The notes beneath the pieces were generated by a model. It was not told the origin of the DNA, made no database searches, and saw only the letters and a program-made list of their open reading frames with translations. 43,500 nucleotides of DNA from Mesostigma viride (taxonomy: Eukaryota; Streptophyta; Mesostigmatophyceae; Mesostigmatales; Mesostigmataceae), in assembly GCA_009746045.1 (NCBI GenBank), contig RPFO01000924.1, positions 1 through 43,500 of the forward strand. The letters are read 5' to 3'. Within the stretch, counting starts at the first letter, position 1. The number at the start of each line of letters is the position of its first letter. Below are positions 8,111 to 17,322 of this stretch, one piece after another. Position numbers and translations under genes: made by a program.

Positions 8111-10534
8111 CCTCCTTTGGCAGACGTGTCAGGGGTAGAATTCTTGGACATGGATTCAGAGCCTCAGTCTGGTGGGTTGGTCTCACCCAGTGAATTGGCT
8201 AGGGACATAGCTGATGCAAGCAACACAACCATAGACGCTCCTGTGTTCCTCAGTGGTGCAGCCCCACCACAGCCCACTGGTCCAACTGGGCAGGAGGAAC
8301 GTGCACTGGATGAGCAGCAGGTCGCTCCTCCCTCATCTCAGGAACAGCCACGCGAAGCAGCAGATCCTGTTGTCCCCAGGAATAAATTTGCTGAGGCTCT
8401 AAAAGCTCTACATAGAGCACACACTGCCAAGGCACAAATGGCAGCAGGTGCAGCACAAGTCAATGCTGTGGGTGAATCTAACCAGGATCCCAGTATTCTG
8501 GCAGTAGACACACAGGCACAGGTGAGCATCATCAGTGCACAAGCTGTATCTGGCCTAAGTCTGCAACGCTCGCCCTGGGCTAGAGTGTCAGATTTTTCAG
8601 GCAAAACAAAAATGGCAGTCAAAGGCCAAGTGCTAATTCCCATTCTGGGTGAGCCCACTCCCTTCCAGGTAGTAGAGGGCTACAAGGGGAATGCACTGCT
8701 GGGGGAACCATTTGTCTCATACCCTGGAGTTGTCATCTCAGCTGGGAGGTTGAGCGTGACTGGGGTGGGGCAGGTCACCCTGGACCATTTCAAAATTCCT
8801 TTAACACAGATTAGTGATGGCCTGGAAGCAGCCATCAATGCTGTCAACATAAAATACCTCCCAGGTCAGGAACCCTGTGTTGATTCCCTCATTCACTCTC
8901 AGAAGCTACACCCCTCTGCGTTTGGGCTTGGCAGATGGGACATAGCGTCCATGTCTCCCTTGTCCTATGACGATGTGGTCAAAGACTGTCAAACGCAGAT
9001 TGGTTTTCTGAAGTGGATGGAAGCCTTTAACAGGGCTAGAGAGGAATGGGTTTGTCCTGATCCACGTAGTAAGTCCCAGGTACCACCTGTAACACCGATT
9101 GAGGCACTGCCACAAGGGGCCAGAAAGCTCAGACTGAAGTTTGGCTGCAAGCATAAACCCCAGGCAGATGGGACACCTCCCATTTTTCATGCCAGACCTT
9201 GTGTCACGGAGTTCAGGGGCTCCACTGAGCTAACAGAGGCTGAACTGTATACCCCTGGTATTCAGCAGACGTCTCTTAAGGTCCTGTTGGCCACTTTCCT
9301 TCACCACCTGAATGCTGGTAAGGACTACGTGTGTAAAGCCACTGACATTAAGCGTGCCTTCCTTAAAGGCAACCCTGACATAGCGCAAAAGGTGTGGAGG
9401 GGTCAAGTCTATGTGGTAAACACTCCCAAAGTCTGGGCTGGGGACATCAAGGAACCTCATCTAAGACCTAACTTGGGGGTAGAAGGGCTTCAGTCAGCAC
9501 CTAAAATTTTTAGGCTGTCTGCCCAAGAGGTCTTCCTGAAGCTGGGGGCCCAGTATGATGATATTGACCCCTGTTTCTTCACCATCCCTCATCCTGCTGG
9601 TATGATGATGTTTGTGTGGCATGGGGATGATCAGCTCATTACTGGTCCCAGGGCAGCTGTGGAGGATTTCATTGCTCAAGTGACTGCTAGCTTCGAATTA
9701 GGCAAGCAGCTGGAGCTGGGGAAAGATCCTGTCAAGTTCTGTGGCATCATTCTGAACCTGTTTAAGGAGCAGAAGGAGTGGGTGTGTTCTCTCAAAGCAT
9801 CCCCTGAGTATGTCACGTCTTGCAAAGATGTTCTCCCCTCTGACATCACTTCTGATCTCTGTCCCACTATTAGGGGTAAGCTAGGTTGGCTGTGTGCCAC
9901 TTGTGCTCCTCATCTGGCAGTGGTCAGCAGAGTAGATGATGATGTCCTCATGGAGGTAGGGTCCAGGGCTATTAAACAGGTGTTGCATGATGGCCCTCCC
10001 CTTATTCTTCATGCCTTGGATCTGTTCCAACCCATCCACATCACATGCATGATGGACAGTTCCATGGAGTCACGGGTAGTCACTAAGGTACAAGCCAGAG
10101 AGGCAGGGCTATTTATGTTGTCTAACCCCACTGGCAAGCAATCTTTGGTTTCCTGGTTCAGCAGACTCCACAAGCGCAAGGCAGTCAGCAGCAATGTAGC
10201 GGAATGCCGTGCTGTGGTCTCAGCTGTGTTGCATGCCAGGTACTTGAACCATCTGCTGGTGTGGTTGCAGCATCAGGCTGGTAGTTATGCTGGTGTCAAA
10301 TCCCATCTGCTGACTGACAGTCAATCCCTTCTTTCTTTCCTGGACAACCCCTTGGCTGTGCACACCGATTTGGACTGGATTGTCCTCAAGCAGGAGTGTA
10401 CCTATCTGGAGTCCAAGACTCACATCCGAGACCCTGACAATGCAGCAGATGCACTCACAAAAGTGCCACAGGCTGCAGGGCCTCAGTACAGAGTCCTATA
10501 CACGCTGATGAACCCATATAACGGCAGAGGGTGA
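8030..10534 (+). CDS. Element B: protease-RT-RNase H polyprotein (834 codons)
   Basis: The longest intact frame of the lineage. Residues 1-40 are the integrase tail (MVGKHRLKLYYPPLADV). Residues 40-150 are a linker. Residues 155-255 are a retropepsin-like domain with AVDTQAQVSII (catalytic Asp codon 8507-8509) and ALLGEPFV. Residues about 345-620 are a copia-type RT with KATDIKRAFLKG (first Asp) and VWHGDDQLITG (HGDD, 9620-9631). Residues 670-815 are RNase H with MMDSSM, NVAECRA, LLTDSQS and DNAADALTK supplying the acidic residues. The first codon in this frame is not a credible start; the product should come from a gag-pol fusion. The odd features are the protease lying after integrase, and Gln replacing Gly in the protease triad. 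Confidence 0.9.
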   Translation: MSETGDTVTIQHHRERMVGKHRLKLYYPPLADVSGVEFLDMDSEPQSGGLVSPSELARDIADASNTTIDAPVFLSGAAPPQPTGPTGQEERALDEQQVAPPSSQEQPREAADPVVPRNKFAEALKALHRAHTAKAQMAAGAAQVNAVGESNQDPSILAVDTQAQVSIISAQAVSGLSLQRSPWARVSDFSGKTKMAVKGQVLIPILGEPTPFQVVEGYKGNALLGEPFVSYPGVVISAGRLSVTGVGQVTLDHFKIPLTQISDGLEAAINAVNIKYLPGQEPCVDSLIHSQKLHPSAFGLGRWDIASMSPLSYDDVVKDCQTQIGFLKWMEAFNRAREEWVCPDPRSKSQVPPVTPIEALPQGARKLRLKFGCKHKPQADGTPPIFHARPCVTEFRGSTELTEAELYTPGIQQTSLKVLLATFLHHLNAGKDYVCKATDIKRAFLKGNPDIAQKVWRGQVYVVNTPKVWAGDIKEPHLRPNLGVEGLQSAPKIFRLSAQEVFLKLGAQYDDIDPCFFTIPHPAGMMMFVWHGDDQLITGPRAAVEDFIAQVTASFELGKQLELGKDPVKFCGIILNLFKEQKEWVCSLKASPEYVTSCKDVLPSDITSDLCPTIRGKLGWLCATCAPHLAVVSRVDDDVLMEVGSRAIKQVLHDGPPLILHALDLFQPIHITCMMDSSMESRVVTKVQAREAGLFMLSNPTGKQSLVSWFSRLHKRKAVSSNVAECRAVVSAVLHARYLNHLLVWLQHQAGSYAGVKSHLLTDSQSLLSFLDNPLAVHTDLDWIVLKQECTYLESKTHIRDPDNAADALTKVPQAAGPQYRVLYTLMNPYNGRG

Positions 10535-10909
10535 AGTGCCTCAGCCTAGGGCTATTAGCACCAGATAGGAGGGTGGTCATGGGGTGGCAGGGTCTGAAGT
10601 GTCCCACCCGTAAGACTCTCTTTGCGTCATTAAAGATTGAGGTCAGAAGGGTCCTCCTTTATTGATGGCTTGTTCTTTGTCAATAAAACGTGTGGTCATA
10701 TTTTTCTGACAATGGTTTTCCTAACACAGGCACACAACCAGTGGGGATGTTGTATCCAACACGGAGGAGCTATGGGCGCTTTTATAAATGCATCTCTTTC
10801 AGTGTCCTGGTTGTCCCTGTGGGGAACCTTGCTTATTCGTAGTGGTTGGCATATGAGTGGGTTGTGGGAAGAGTCTTCCCCTCACTCCCCAAAGAAAAGT
10901 AATAATGGG
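10535..10909 (+). other. Element B 3' untranslated region and polypurine tract
   Basis: No coding region is visible. The segment ends in a purine-rich run (AAAGAAAAGTAATAATGGG, 10891-10909) directly before the 3' LTR, the expected plus-strand primer. Confidence 0.65.
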
Positions 10910-11430
10910 AGTTATTCTAGGACTTCAGGCCTAGACTATCAGTACACGTGGCGTTGTCCCCGTCTCCCAAGTGGGATACGGACATGGACGGTGGTGTAGT
11001 ACACTGGACATATCTCTACTAGGGTTTAGATCCGCACGTGCCATATTGGGCACGTGGGTGCTAGATATTAGCACTGAGATATGTAGGGCACACGCACGTG
11101 GGTATTCACGTGGTAGGGTTTATGAGCTGTGATGCAGACCACAAGGTGGTTGCAGTGCTAGTCCTGTACGGAGGTCCTAGGGGAGGTCCAGGACCATCCA
11201 CGTAGTGCTGTTAGGCAGTCGGTGCCTGTGGGCATCGTATCAGTCCTAGCTGGAGTAGATCTAGCTGGACGGAGCCAGCATCTCATTGGTTAGCACTAGT
11301 GCAGGACAGCTAGGTTACCCTAACCTACGTGCCCATGCAATCCAGCTTGGCAAGCTTGCATGGGTTGATATTATGCCAGCCATTGCATAATCCAACACAC
11401 GTTCGCATCCATTGCACGAGTGCCATAACT
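10910..11430 (+). repeat. Element B 3' LTR
   Basis: Direct repeat of 3954-4470; it begins AGTTATTC and ends GCCATAACT. The bases after it (GGCAT) do not match the five before the 5' LTR (CTCAT) apart from CAT, so a clean target duplication is not seen despite the young LTR pair. Confidence 0.9.
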
Positions 11431-12062
11431 GGCATGTGTGAGACCCAAGTGCTGACTCCGTCGTAGCTGAGCCATCGATACATAGCGCCGTACCCCAGGT
11501 AGAGGTCCAGCACCCTGACAATTGGCGGTGACGCTCGCAGGAAGCCATCGTACGGGTTGGGTCCGTGGAGAGTGCCGAGGGGCTTGTTAGTAGCGTCAGT
11601 GATCAAGTCATTAAAAAACTGAGTGGCTGCAATGATGCCGTGCCACCTCCTCTCGGGTAGTATAGGAAAGGCCAGGCGACCTGGCTTGAGCCCGTATTGT
11701 AACCCGTCCATATGCGCTGCCAGTATACCATGGGAACTCGTCCTTTGTACGAAATAAGGGTGCTGCCCAGTATTCCCGCCCCCAGTTGCCACGAGGTGCC
11801 ACTAGCATATTGGGTGGAAAGAGAGGCTAGCGTTTCACGAGCAAGCATGCAGCCAGGGTGTGTGTTGACTCCCATAAAAACAGATATCACTTGTTTAGCA
11901 TATAGTGACCACAAACGCCATTGTATGTTGTGGAGCCCAAGGCCTCCGTGCACCGGCCATGACATGAAGGACATCTCTCTGTTGATCCATCCGTGGACCG
12001 TGTGGGAGATTAAGCATTTCTGTTTCCAAACAAAATTGCTGCCAATGCGTTGGATGAGCTGT
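11431..12062 (-). pseudogene. LINE reverse transcriptase, C-terminal part (downstream half)
   Basis: On the minus strand the sequence reads LIQRIGSNFVWKQK, then FMSWPVHGGLGLHNIQWRLW, the thumb/connection of non-LTR (LINE) reverse transcriptases, where GGLGL preceded by a Phe-x-Trp segment is typical. Further on, other frames give VLDLYLGYGAMYRWLS, so indels are present. At its upstream edge (12062) the reading frame is cut by element C and resumes at 21485 after one copy of GCTGT. The 3' end of the LINE is cut by the element B LTR at 11430. Confidence 0.7.
12058..12062. repeat. Target-site duplication of element C (left copy)
   Basis: GCTGT lies directly before the left LTR and is repeated exactly at 21485-21489 directly after the right LTR. 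A 5-bp duplication is normal for copia-like integration. Confidence 0.9.
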
Positions 12063-12533
12063 AGTTAGAATGCGGTGGGATATATTGCTTGAGAACACTG
12101 TAGGCTGTGAGCAATGAATTGCTTGGTTCATTAGAAAATAGGTTTACCCTTTATCAACGTTCCTCTCCGGCTGCGCCGCCAGTGACCGTTGGGTGCAGAC
12201 CGTTGGCCCGAGGCCGCACGATGACAGGTAGCTGTCTAGTCACTGCATCGTGCGATCACAGATCAATGCACGCTGCAGTACGGTCCCTATCTAGGATACT
12301 CTAGTACCGTCCAATGACAGGACACTACGTATACTGGGTACTGACATCTGTCACGTACCTCAGTACCCAAAGTACCTATCTAGGGAAACGTATGCGACTC
12401 GACTAGCATTCCTATCTGCATAGCCCACGTGGTATTTATATTCACATACCAACGTAGGTTTACAAGGCTTATTCATACGTTGTATTCACAATGCCTTTGA
12501 GACTTAGTCTACAGCAAAGCATGGAGACTAACT
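12063..12533 (-). repeat. Element C 3' LTR
   Basis: 471-bp direct repeat of 21012-21484, with one visible 2-bp length difference near the CCTCTC tract. Termini are AGTTAG and CTAACT. The coding frames between the two copies are on the minus strand, so this copy is the 3' LTR. It follows (minus strand) an A-rich tract ending AATACTGG. Confidence 0.92.
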
Positions 12534-12950
12534 CCAGTATTGTTTTATTATTTATTTCTTAATGCAGGTCTGCACCCCCAACATTATTGTTATTGTTTTT
12601 AAGTTGATTAGGGGTACAAAAGAGACATGGCTGGTTGAGCCAGGTTGGTTACAGCTGGCTGTTCTGGCCAGGTGTTATATTGCACATTAAATAAGGTGTA
12701 CACAGCTGGCTGGTTTGGCCAGTTACTGAAGCACACATTAAGTAAATGGATACAAAGCTTGTGTCCTCAAGCTGCAAATGGATACAAATCTGACCTAGCC
12801 AGCACTCACACCCCACAACGAATGTGTTGAATTTTATGGCGCCCAGCAGCTATCGCTGTGGTAAGGGGGTGTGGTGGTTGTGTACTGTGCTATGGCCAGT
12901 CATTTATTCAAACACTGACTCTGATATCATAGGGGTTCATGTTCTGAAAG
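12534..12950 (-). other. Element C 3' untranslated region
   Basis: Noncoding. It contains two related CAGCTGGCTG(T/G)T..GGCCAG phrases near 12650 and 12705, and on the minus strand an A-rich polypurine-like tract ending at the LTR. Confidence 0.5.
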
Positions 12951-14523
12951 AGGAGCTGGTACTGTTGGCCAGCAGCATCCCGCAGCTTCGTGAGAGCGTC
13001 TGCTGGGTTGTCCTCATCATCCACATGAGTCCAGCTGGAAAAATAGGTGGCCTCCTGTTTGAGGATCACCCAATCCAAGTCAGTGTGGACAGCAGCAGAA
13101 CAGATTTCTTGGTTAGAAAACTGATCACAGATTGGCTGTCAGTATAGAGATGTGAGATGACATTGCATGTGCTGCCTGCCTGGGTTTGTAGCCAGGTGAG
13201 CATGTGCTGCAGGGAACGAGCATGCAATGCAGCAGACACCACAGCACGACATTCAGCTGAGTTGCTGCTGCCAGGTTTTCTGCGGTGTAGCCTGCTGTAC
13301 CAGGAAGTGAGGGACATGTAATCTGACCTGTTGGTGAGAAAAAACAGCCCTGATTCCCGTGCCCCCATCTGATTGATTGTTCTGCTCTCCATGGAGCTGT
13401 CCATGACACATTGGATGTGGATGTCTTCCATCAGATTCAGGCCATGGAGGATGAGGGGGGGACAGTCATTGACCAACTTCCTGATGTGACTGCATTTGAT
13501 CTTGACTAGAACATCATGGGTGACCCTGCTGATGACAGCTAAGGGAGCCCCACAGATGGCTGACCACCACCCCAGTTTGCCCTGAACAGTGGCACACATG
13601 TGTAAGGGGAGGTAGTTGTCCTGCAGCAGATCTAGACAATCTTGGATATATTCTGCAGGAGGGGAGAGAGAGCAGACCCACTGATCTGGCTGCCTATGCA
13701 GCTGCAACATGATGCCACAGAACTGGATGGGGGTTGTGCTCAATTCCACCTGTTTGCCAATCTCATATGATTCCTGGACCTGCTGAATAAAGGTTTCCAC
13801 CTCAGCTCTAGGCCCACAAATGAGTTGGTCATCTCCATGCCACACAAAGAACAGCAGTCCAGAGGGGGTGGGTACAACAAAAAAGCATGGGTCCAGGTCA
13901 TCATACGTGGCCTTGAGCTTTTTGAATACTTCCTCTGCTGAGTCTCTGAAAATTTTTGGGGCACTGACAAGCCCTTCCACCCCAATGTTGATGATAAGGT
14001 GGGGCTCATCAATGTAAGGTTTCCACACAGCTGGGGTGTCTACCACGTACACCTTCCCTTTCCACACAGATTCAGCCTTTTCTGGGTCCCCCCTGAGGAA
14101 GGCCCTTTTAATATCAGTGGCTTTGCAGACATAGTCTTGGCCTGCATTGAGGTTGTGGAGGAAAGGGAGAGCATGATCCTGAGTGAGGTTTGTTGCAGCC
14201 CAGGTGTGTATGTTTCCCCTTTTGGCAGTGTGGATGTCCCCTTTAATTCTGTGACACATGGTCTGGCATGGAAGATTGGGGAGCCCACTTTTTGTGGTTT
14301 TTGTTTGAGAACAAATTTTAATCTGAGCTTTTTGGCTCCCTCTGGCACGTCCCATGAAGGGGTGACAGGCGGTTTGTATTGAGGGTTTTTGGGGTTGGGC
14401 AGGACCCATTCCTGCCTGGCTTGGTGGACAATGGCCATCAGCCACTTGGTAAACCCTTTTTGTGTTTTGCATTCTTGTATGACGTGGGAGATTTGGTGGG
14501 GTGAGTGCATGGCTATGTCCCAC
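12950..14523 (-). pseudogene. Element C: RT and RNase H (frameshifted)
   Basis: The minus-strand frame 14523-13066 is open for 485 codons. The first part, to about 14165, is out-of-frame sequence. Then come HNLNAGQDYVCKATDIKRAF (RT motif A), FFVWHGDDQLICG (HGDD at 13828-13839), FCGIMLQL, and RNase H with CVMDSSM, NSAECRA and LYTDSQS. After about 13110 the frame is lost, but the terminal DEDNPADALTKL can be read in another frame near 13000. One frameshift near 14165 separates it from the preceding integrase-protease frame and another near 13110 breaks RNase H. Otherwise it is closely parallel to element B. Confidence 0.85.
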
Positions 14524-16520
14524 TTACCCAGCCCAAAGGCTGAGGGATGGAGGAACTGGCTGTGCACTAACTTGTCCAGATCAGGGATCTCCCCTGGTGC
14601 ATACTGAGTGTTGACTGCCTTGATGACAGCATCCATACCAGGGACAATACTGGAGAGAGGGATTTTAAAGTGGTCCAGAGGAACTGCACCCACCCCTGTG
14701 ACACTGAGCTCATTAGCTGAGATAAGCACCCCAGGATAGGATACAAAAGGTTCCCCCAACAAGGTGTTACCAGAGTACCCCTCCACCACCTGGAAGGGTG
14801 TCTGAATACCAAGTATAGGGAGCATCACTTGTCCCACTACATCCAGTGAGCTTTGGCCTGAGAAATCCTGCACCCGTGCCCAAAATGAAGGTGCAATCTC
14901 AAGACCAGGGATGGCTTGTGCACTGATCACACTGACCTGTGCCTGAGTGTCTATTGCCAGGGTCCAGGGGTCCTGACTAGTGCACACAGCTGAGACTTTT
15001 GCCAACCCTGCGGCCACAGCAGCTTGTTGCTTATGTGACCTGTGTAATGCTTGCAAGGCGACTGCCAATCTTGACCTCAGAGCGGGAGGGTTGGCAGACA
15101 ATTTGGTGCCTTGGGGCTGAGCTAATGCTTCCAACCCAGCTACCTCGTGCCTGGTTAAGCAATCCCCAGGTTGTGAAGTGGGCCTGGCTTCACTGAGGGT
15201 GGAAGGGTTCACAGAGGGTGCTGTGGTGCTGTCAACAGCAGTAATTGGTGGCTCAGAGCTACTGCTGGGCATGCTGGAGTTGCCAGATAGAAGTAGTGAG
15301 TCCATGCTTAAAGACTCTTCCCCAGGCACGTCTGCCATGGGAGAATAATACTTCTTAATTCTATGACAGCTCACCCTGTGACGCTTCCCATTGATATTGT
15401 GCTTGACCTCCACGGTCTTGCTGTTTTTGGTAAATCCACGGATGGTAACTGGACCTAGCCAAGTTCCAACCTTACCAAAGCTGTTTTCCTTGTAATAGAG
15501 AACTTGATCACCTTTTTGGAATACTGGCCTGGAATGGGTTTTATCTTTTTCTGCCAGTTTTGCTGAGGTTTGTGCACGTGCAGTGTTGTACAGTGCTATC
15601 ACCTCTGGGGGATATACACCTGCCTGCAGGCCTGCTGGGATTACTTCACCCCACGTGGCATGCAAGACAGGTCTCATGTTTAGGGTTGTGCACATTTCAT
15701 GACACCAGAGTGCCCTGTCACAATAGACCCCTGAAGTAGCATCCTTGGAAGGATTTTTGGCTAGTAGGGTTTTGACAGATCTGATGGTTCTTTCAATGAC
15801 CCCCTGACCCTCATGATCTTCCAGCCCAGCAATCTCTATTGCTTCACACCCTTCCAGGTCAGTCAGACAAGAAAATTGTTGATCAAGCAAAATTCTGTCA
15901 ACTGGGTAGAATCTGGGTAAAGCAATCATGAGTGCAACACGTAGCTGCCCTGCAGACATGCCAGGTAGGGGTTCCATTACTGTGAACCTGGACCATGAGT
16001 CTTTTAGGATCAGGTAGGGTTGGACATCTTTGTTGATGTGCATCACATCCCCCACTATCATGCCCCTATTGGTGGAAGGAGTTGCAGTATGCCATTTTTG
16101 AGGTTTGGGGCTATTGAACTGACATTCTTGACAGTGTTGTCTAGCCAGTTTTACTGCATTCCTGAGTTGTTTTCCCATGCTACTACCCCCCAGCCGTCTG
16201 GCCAGTTCCTCAGCCACTGTTTCATGACCCATGGCTAGGTGCAGCTGATGAGCAAGCTCCTTGATATCTATGGAGTTGTCAACAGTAGGGGTTAGTGCTT
16301 TTATGTAAGGTTCCAGAACAGGGTGTTGGGAGGACAGTAAGGTTGCTGCCTCAAAATCAATTATGCCCTGGTTGCCATCCCCAATGGTAATGAGATCATC
16401 ATCCTCAGAGTACATAAGGTGAGTGAACTCACATTGATTTGGGTAGCGAGGCCTGTTGCAACGGCTGCCTGGAGGCCCCAGGGGATGACGTGCGTGCCAG
16501 CAGCCCGGGCAGAGATCCAC
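14040..16520 (-). CDS. Element C: integrase-protease-RT (N-part) polyprotein
   Basis: An 826-codon minus-strand frame with the key domain order in one uninterrupted reading: second gag Cys/His cluster (CPGCWHARH), integrase zinc-binding domain (HLAMGHE, QHCQEC), catalytic core (VGDVMHI, ILLDQQF, GVIERTIR), C-terminal module (WLGPVTIRGF), a linker, and then a retropepsin-like domain with LAIDTQAQVSVIS (Asp codon 14949-14951) and TLLGEPFV. The beginning of a copia RT follows (FHARPCVTEL, YTPGLQQTSLRIML). No other protease-like segment lies between the zinc knuckle and integrase. A frameshift near 14165 ends the frame early; the rest of RT is in the next frame. Its start is probably reached by frameshifting from gag. 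Confidence 0.9.
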   Translation of the reverse strand: MDLCPGCWHARHPLGPPGSRCNRPRYPNQCEFTHLMYSEDDDLITIGDGNQGIIDFEAATLLSSQHPVLEPYIKALTPTVDNSIDIKELAHQLHLAMGHETVAEELARRLGGSSMGKQLRNAVKLARQHCQECQFNSPKPQKWHTATPSTNRGMIVGDVMHINKDVQPYLILKDSWSRFTVMEPLPGMSAGQLRVALMIALPRFYPVDRILLDQQFSCLTDLEGCEAIEIAGLEDHEGQGVIERTIRSVKTLLAKNPSKDATSGVYCDRALWCHEMCTTLNMRPVLHATWGEVIPAGLQAGVYPPEVIALYNTARAQTSAKLAEKDKTHSRPVFQKGDQVLYYKENSFGKVGTWLGPVTIRGFTKNSKTVEVKHNINGKRHRVSCHRIKKYYSPMADVPGEESLSMDSLLLSGNSSMPSSSSEPPITAVDSTTAPSVNPSTLSEARPTSQPGDCLTRHEVAGLEALAQPQGTKLSANPPALRSRLAVALQALHRSHKQQAAVAAGLAKVSAVCTSQDPWTLAIDTQAQVSVISAQAIPGLEIAPSFWARVQDFSGQSSLDVVGQVMLPILGIQTPFQVVEGYSGNTLLGEPFVSYPGVLISANELSVTGVGAVPLDHFKIPLSSIVPGMDAVIKAVNTQYAPGEIPDLDKLVHSQFLHPSAFGLGKWDIAMHSPHQISHVIQECKTQKGFTKWLMAIVHQARQEWVLPNPKNPQYKPPVTPSWDVPEGAKKLRLKFVLKQKPQKVGSPIFHARPCVTELKGTSTLPKGETYTPGLQQTSLRIMLSLSSTTSMQAKTMSAKPLILKGPSSGGTQKRLNLCGKGRCTW

Positions 16521-16547
16521 CCCGTTGGCCAGGGAGTCGTTGTTGGG

Positions 16548-16589
16548 GCAGTTGTGCCGTGCGTGCCCTCGTTGGAAGCACCTCAGGCA
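16548..16589 (-). other. Element C zinc knuckle
   Basis: The minus strand encodes CLRCFQRGHARHNC, a CX2CX4HX4C knuckle, in frame with the downstream integrase ORF and one frame back (-1) from the gag core. It is the same layout as in element B. Confidence 0.85.
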
Positions 16590-16591
16590 CC

Positions 16592-17322
16592 TTATGGACC
16601 CCCCAGGGTTGCCAGGCTGGTTGTTGTTGTTGTTGTTGTTGTTTTTCCCTGCTGGGACCGGTTCTGGCCCTGCTGGGACCTGTTGTTGTTGTTGTTTTGG
16701 CCCTGTTGGGACCTGTTGTTATTGTTGCCCTGCTGGGACCTGTTGTTGTTATTGTTGTTGTTGTTGTTGTTGGGGTTGCCATGCAGGGGCACACGGTGCC
16801 ACGTGTTGCCACGCCCCTGAGAGCCACTGCCCCCTTGGTGGGAGGACTTGTGGGTCTTGGGTGCCCCCCCTGGCTGGCCTGCCCCTTGCGTTTGTGGCCT
16901 TGGACACCCTGGACCTTGGGGTCCTGGGCCTGGGTTGCCAGTACCCAGGGGGTCCACTGCCTCCTCGATATAGAGCATGGCAGCTCTGAAGTTGTCCCAG
17001 AGGGACTTGAGGCCTGTAAGCAGGGTAGCCAGGACAGAAGGTTGCAAATTAGCTTTTGTTAGCCAGGTGTGGATGAGATACCTTGGTTGGAGCTTGAGAA
17101 GCTCAAGGTCTTTCTCAATCATTACCCTGTATGTTTTTGCATCCCCAGAGAGGTTATTCTTGTTCACCTTATATGCAGCAAGCCAGTTGAAACGTTCTAC
17201 TGCTTCCATGTGGTTATTGGTAAGCACTAGCTGTTTCAGATCAGTGATAAAGGTAGGCCACTGTTCAATGGCTGCTTCAGGTGTCAGGGTGCGTTCCTGA
17301 TAGGTTTGAATCAATGCTCTAA
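16592..17322 (-). CDS. Element C: gag core (UBN2/copia gag-like)
   Basis: The minus strand reads IRALIQTYQERTLTPEAAIE, FNWLAAYKVNK, LIHTWLTKANL and SLWDNFRAAMLYI, parallel to the element B gag core. It then enters a Gly/Pro/Gln stretch and a long Asn run (AAC repeats) with interspersed RSQQG units. The frame ends at TAA 16592-16594, two codons after a six-G run, while the zinc knuckle continues in the -1 frame. The beginning of this domain (HQSSPAI) is on the far side of the 1.77-kb insertion, at 19101 and beyond. The Met near 17332 lies in the inserted element and is not the real start. Confidence 0.85.
16599..16604 (-). other. Candidate -1 frameshift site (element C)
   Basis: On the minus strand the gag codons are CTG GGG GGT CCA TAA. 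The heptamer G GGG GGT fits the X XXY YYZ form of a slippery site in the correct phase. A -1 slip gives GGG TCC ATA AGG TGC, which is the zinc-knuckle frame. The gag stop follows two codons later. The position corresponds to the G-run of element B. Confidence 0.5.
16620..16772. repeat. (TTG)n trinucleotide tracts
   Basis: Several TTG runs (AAC on the coding strand), separated by a repeated unit reading CCTGCTGGGACCTG, encode the Asn-rich tail of the element C gag with RSQQG repeats. Confidence 0.85.
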
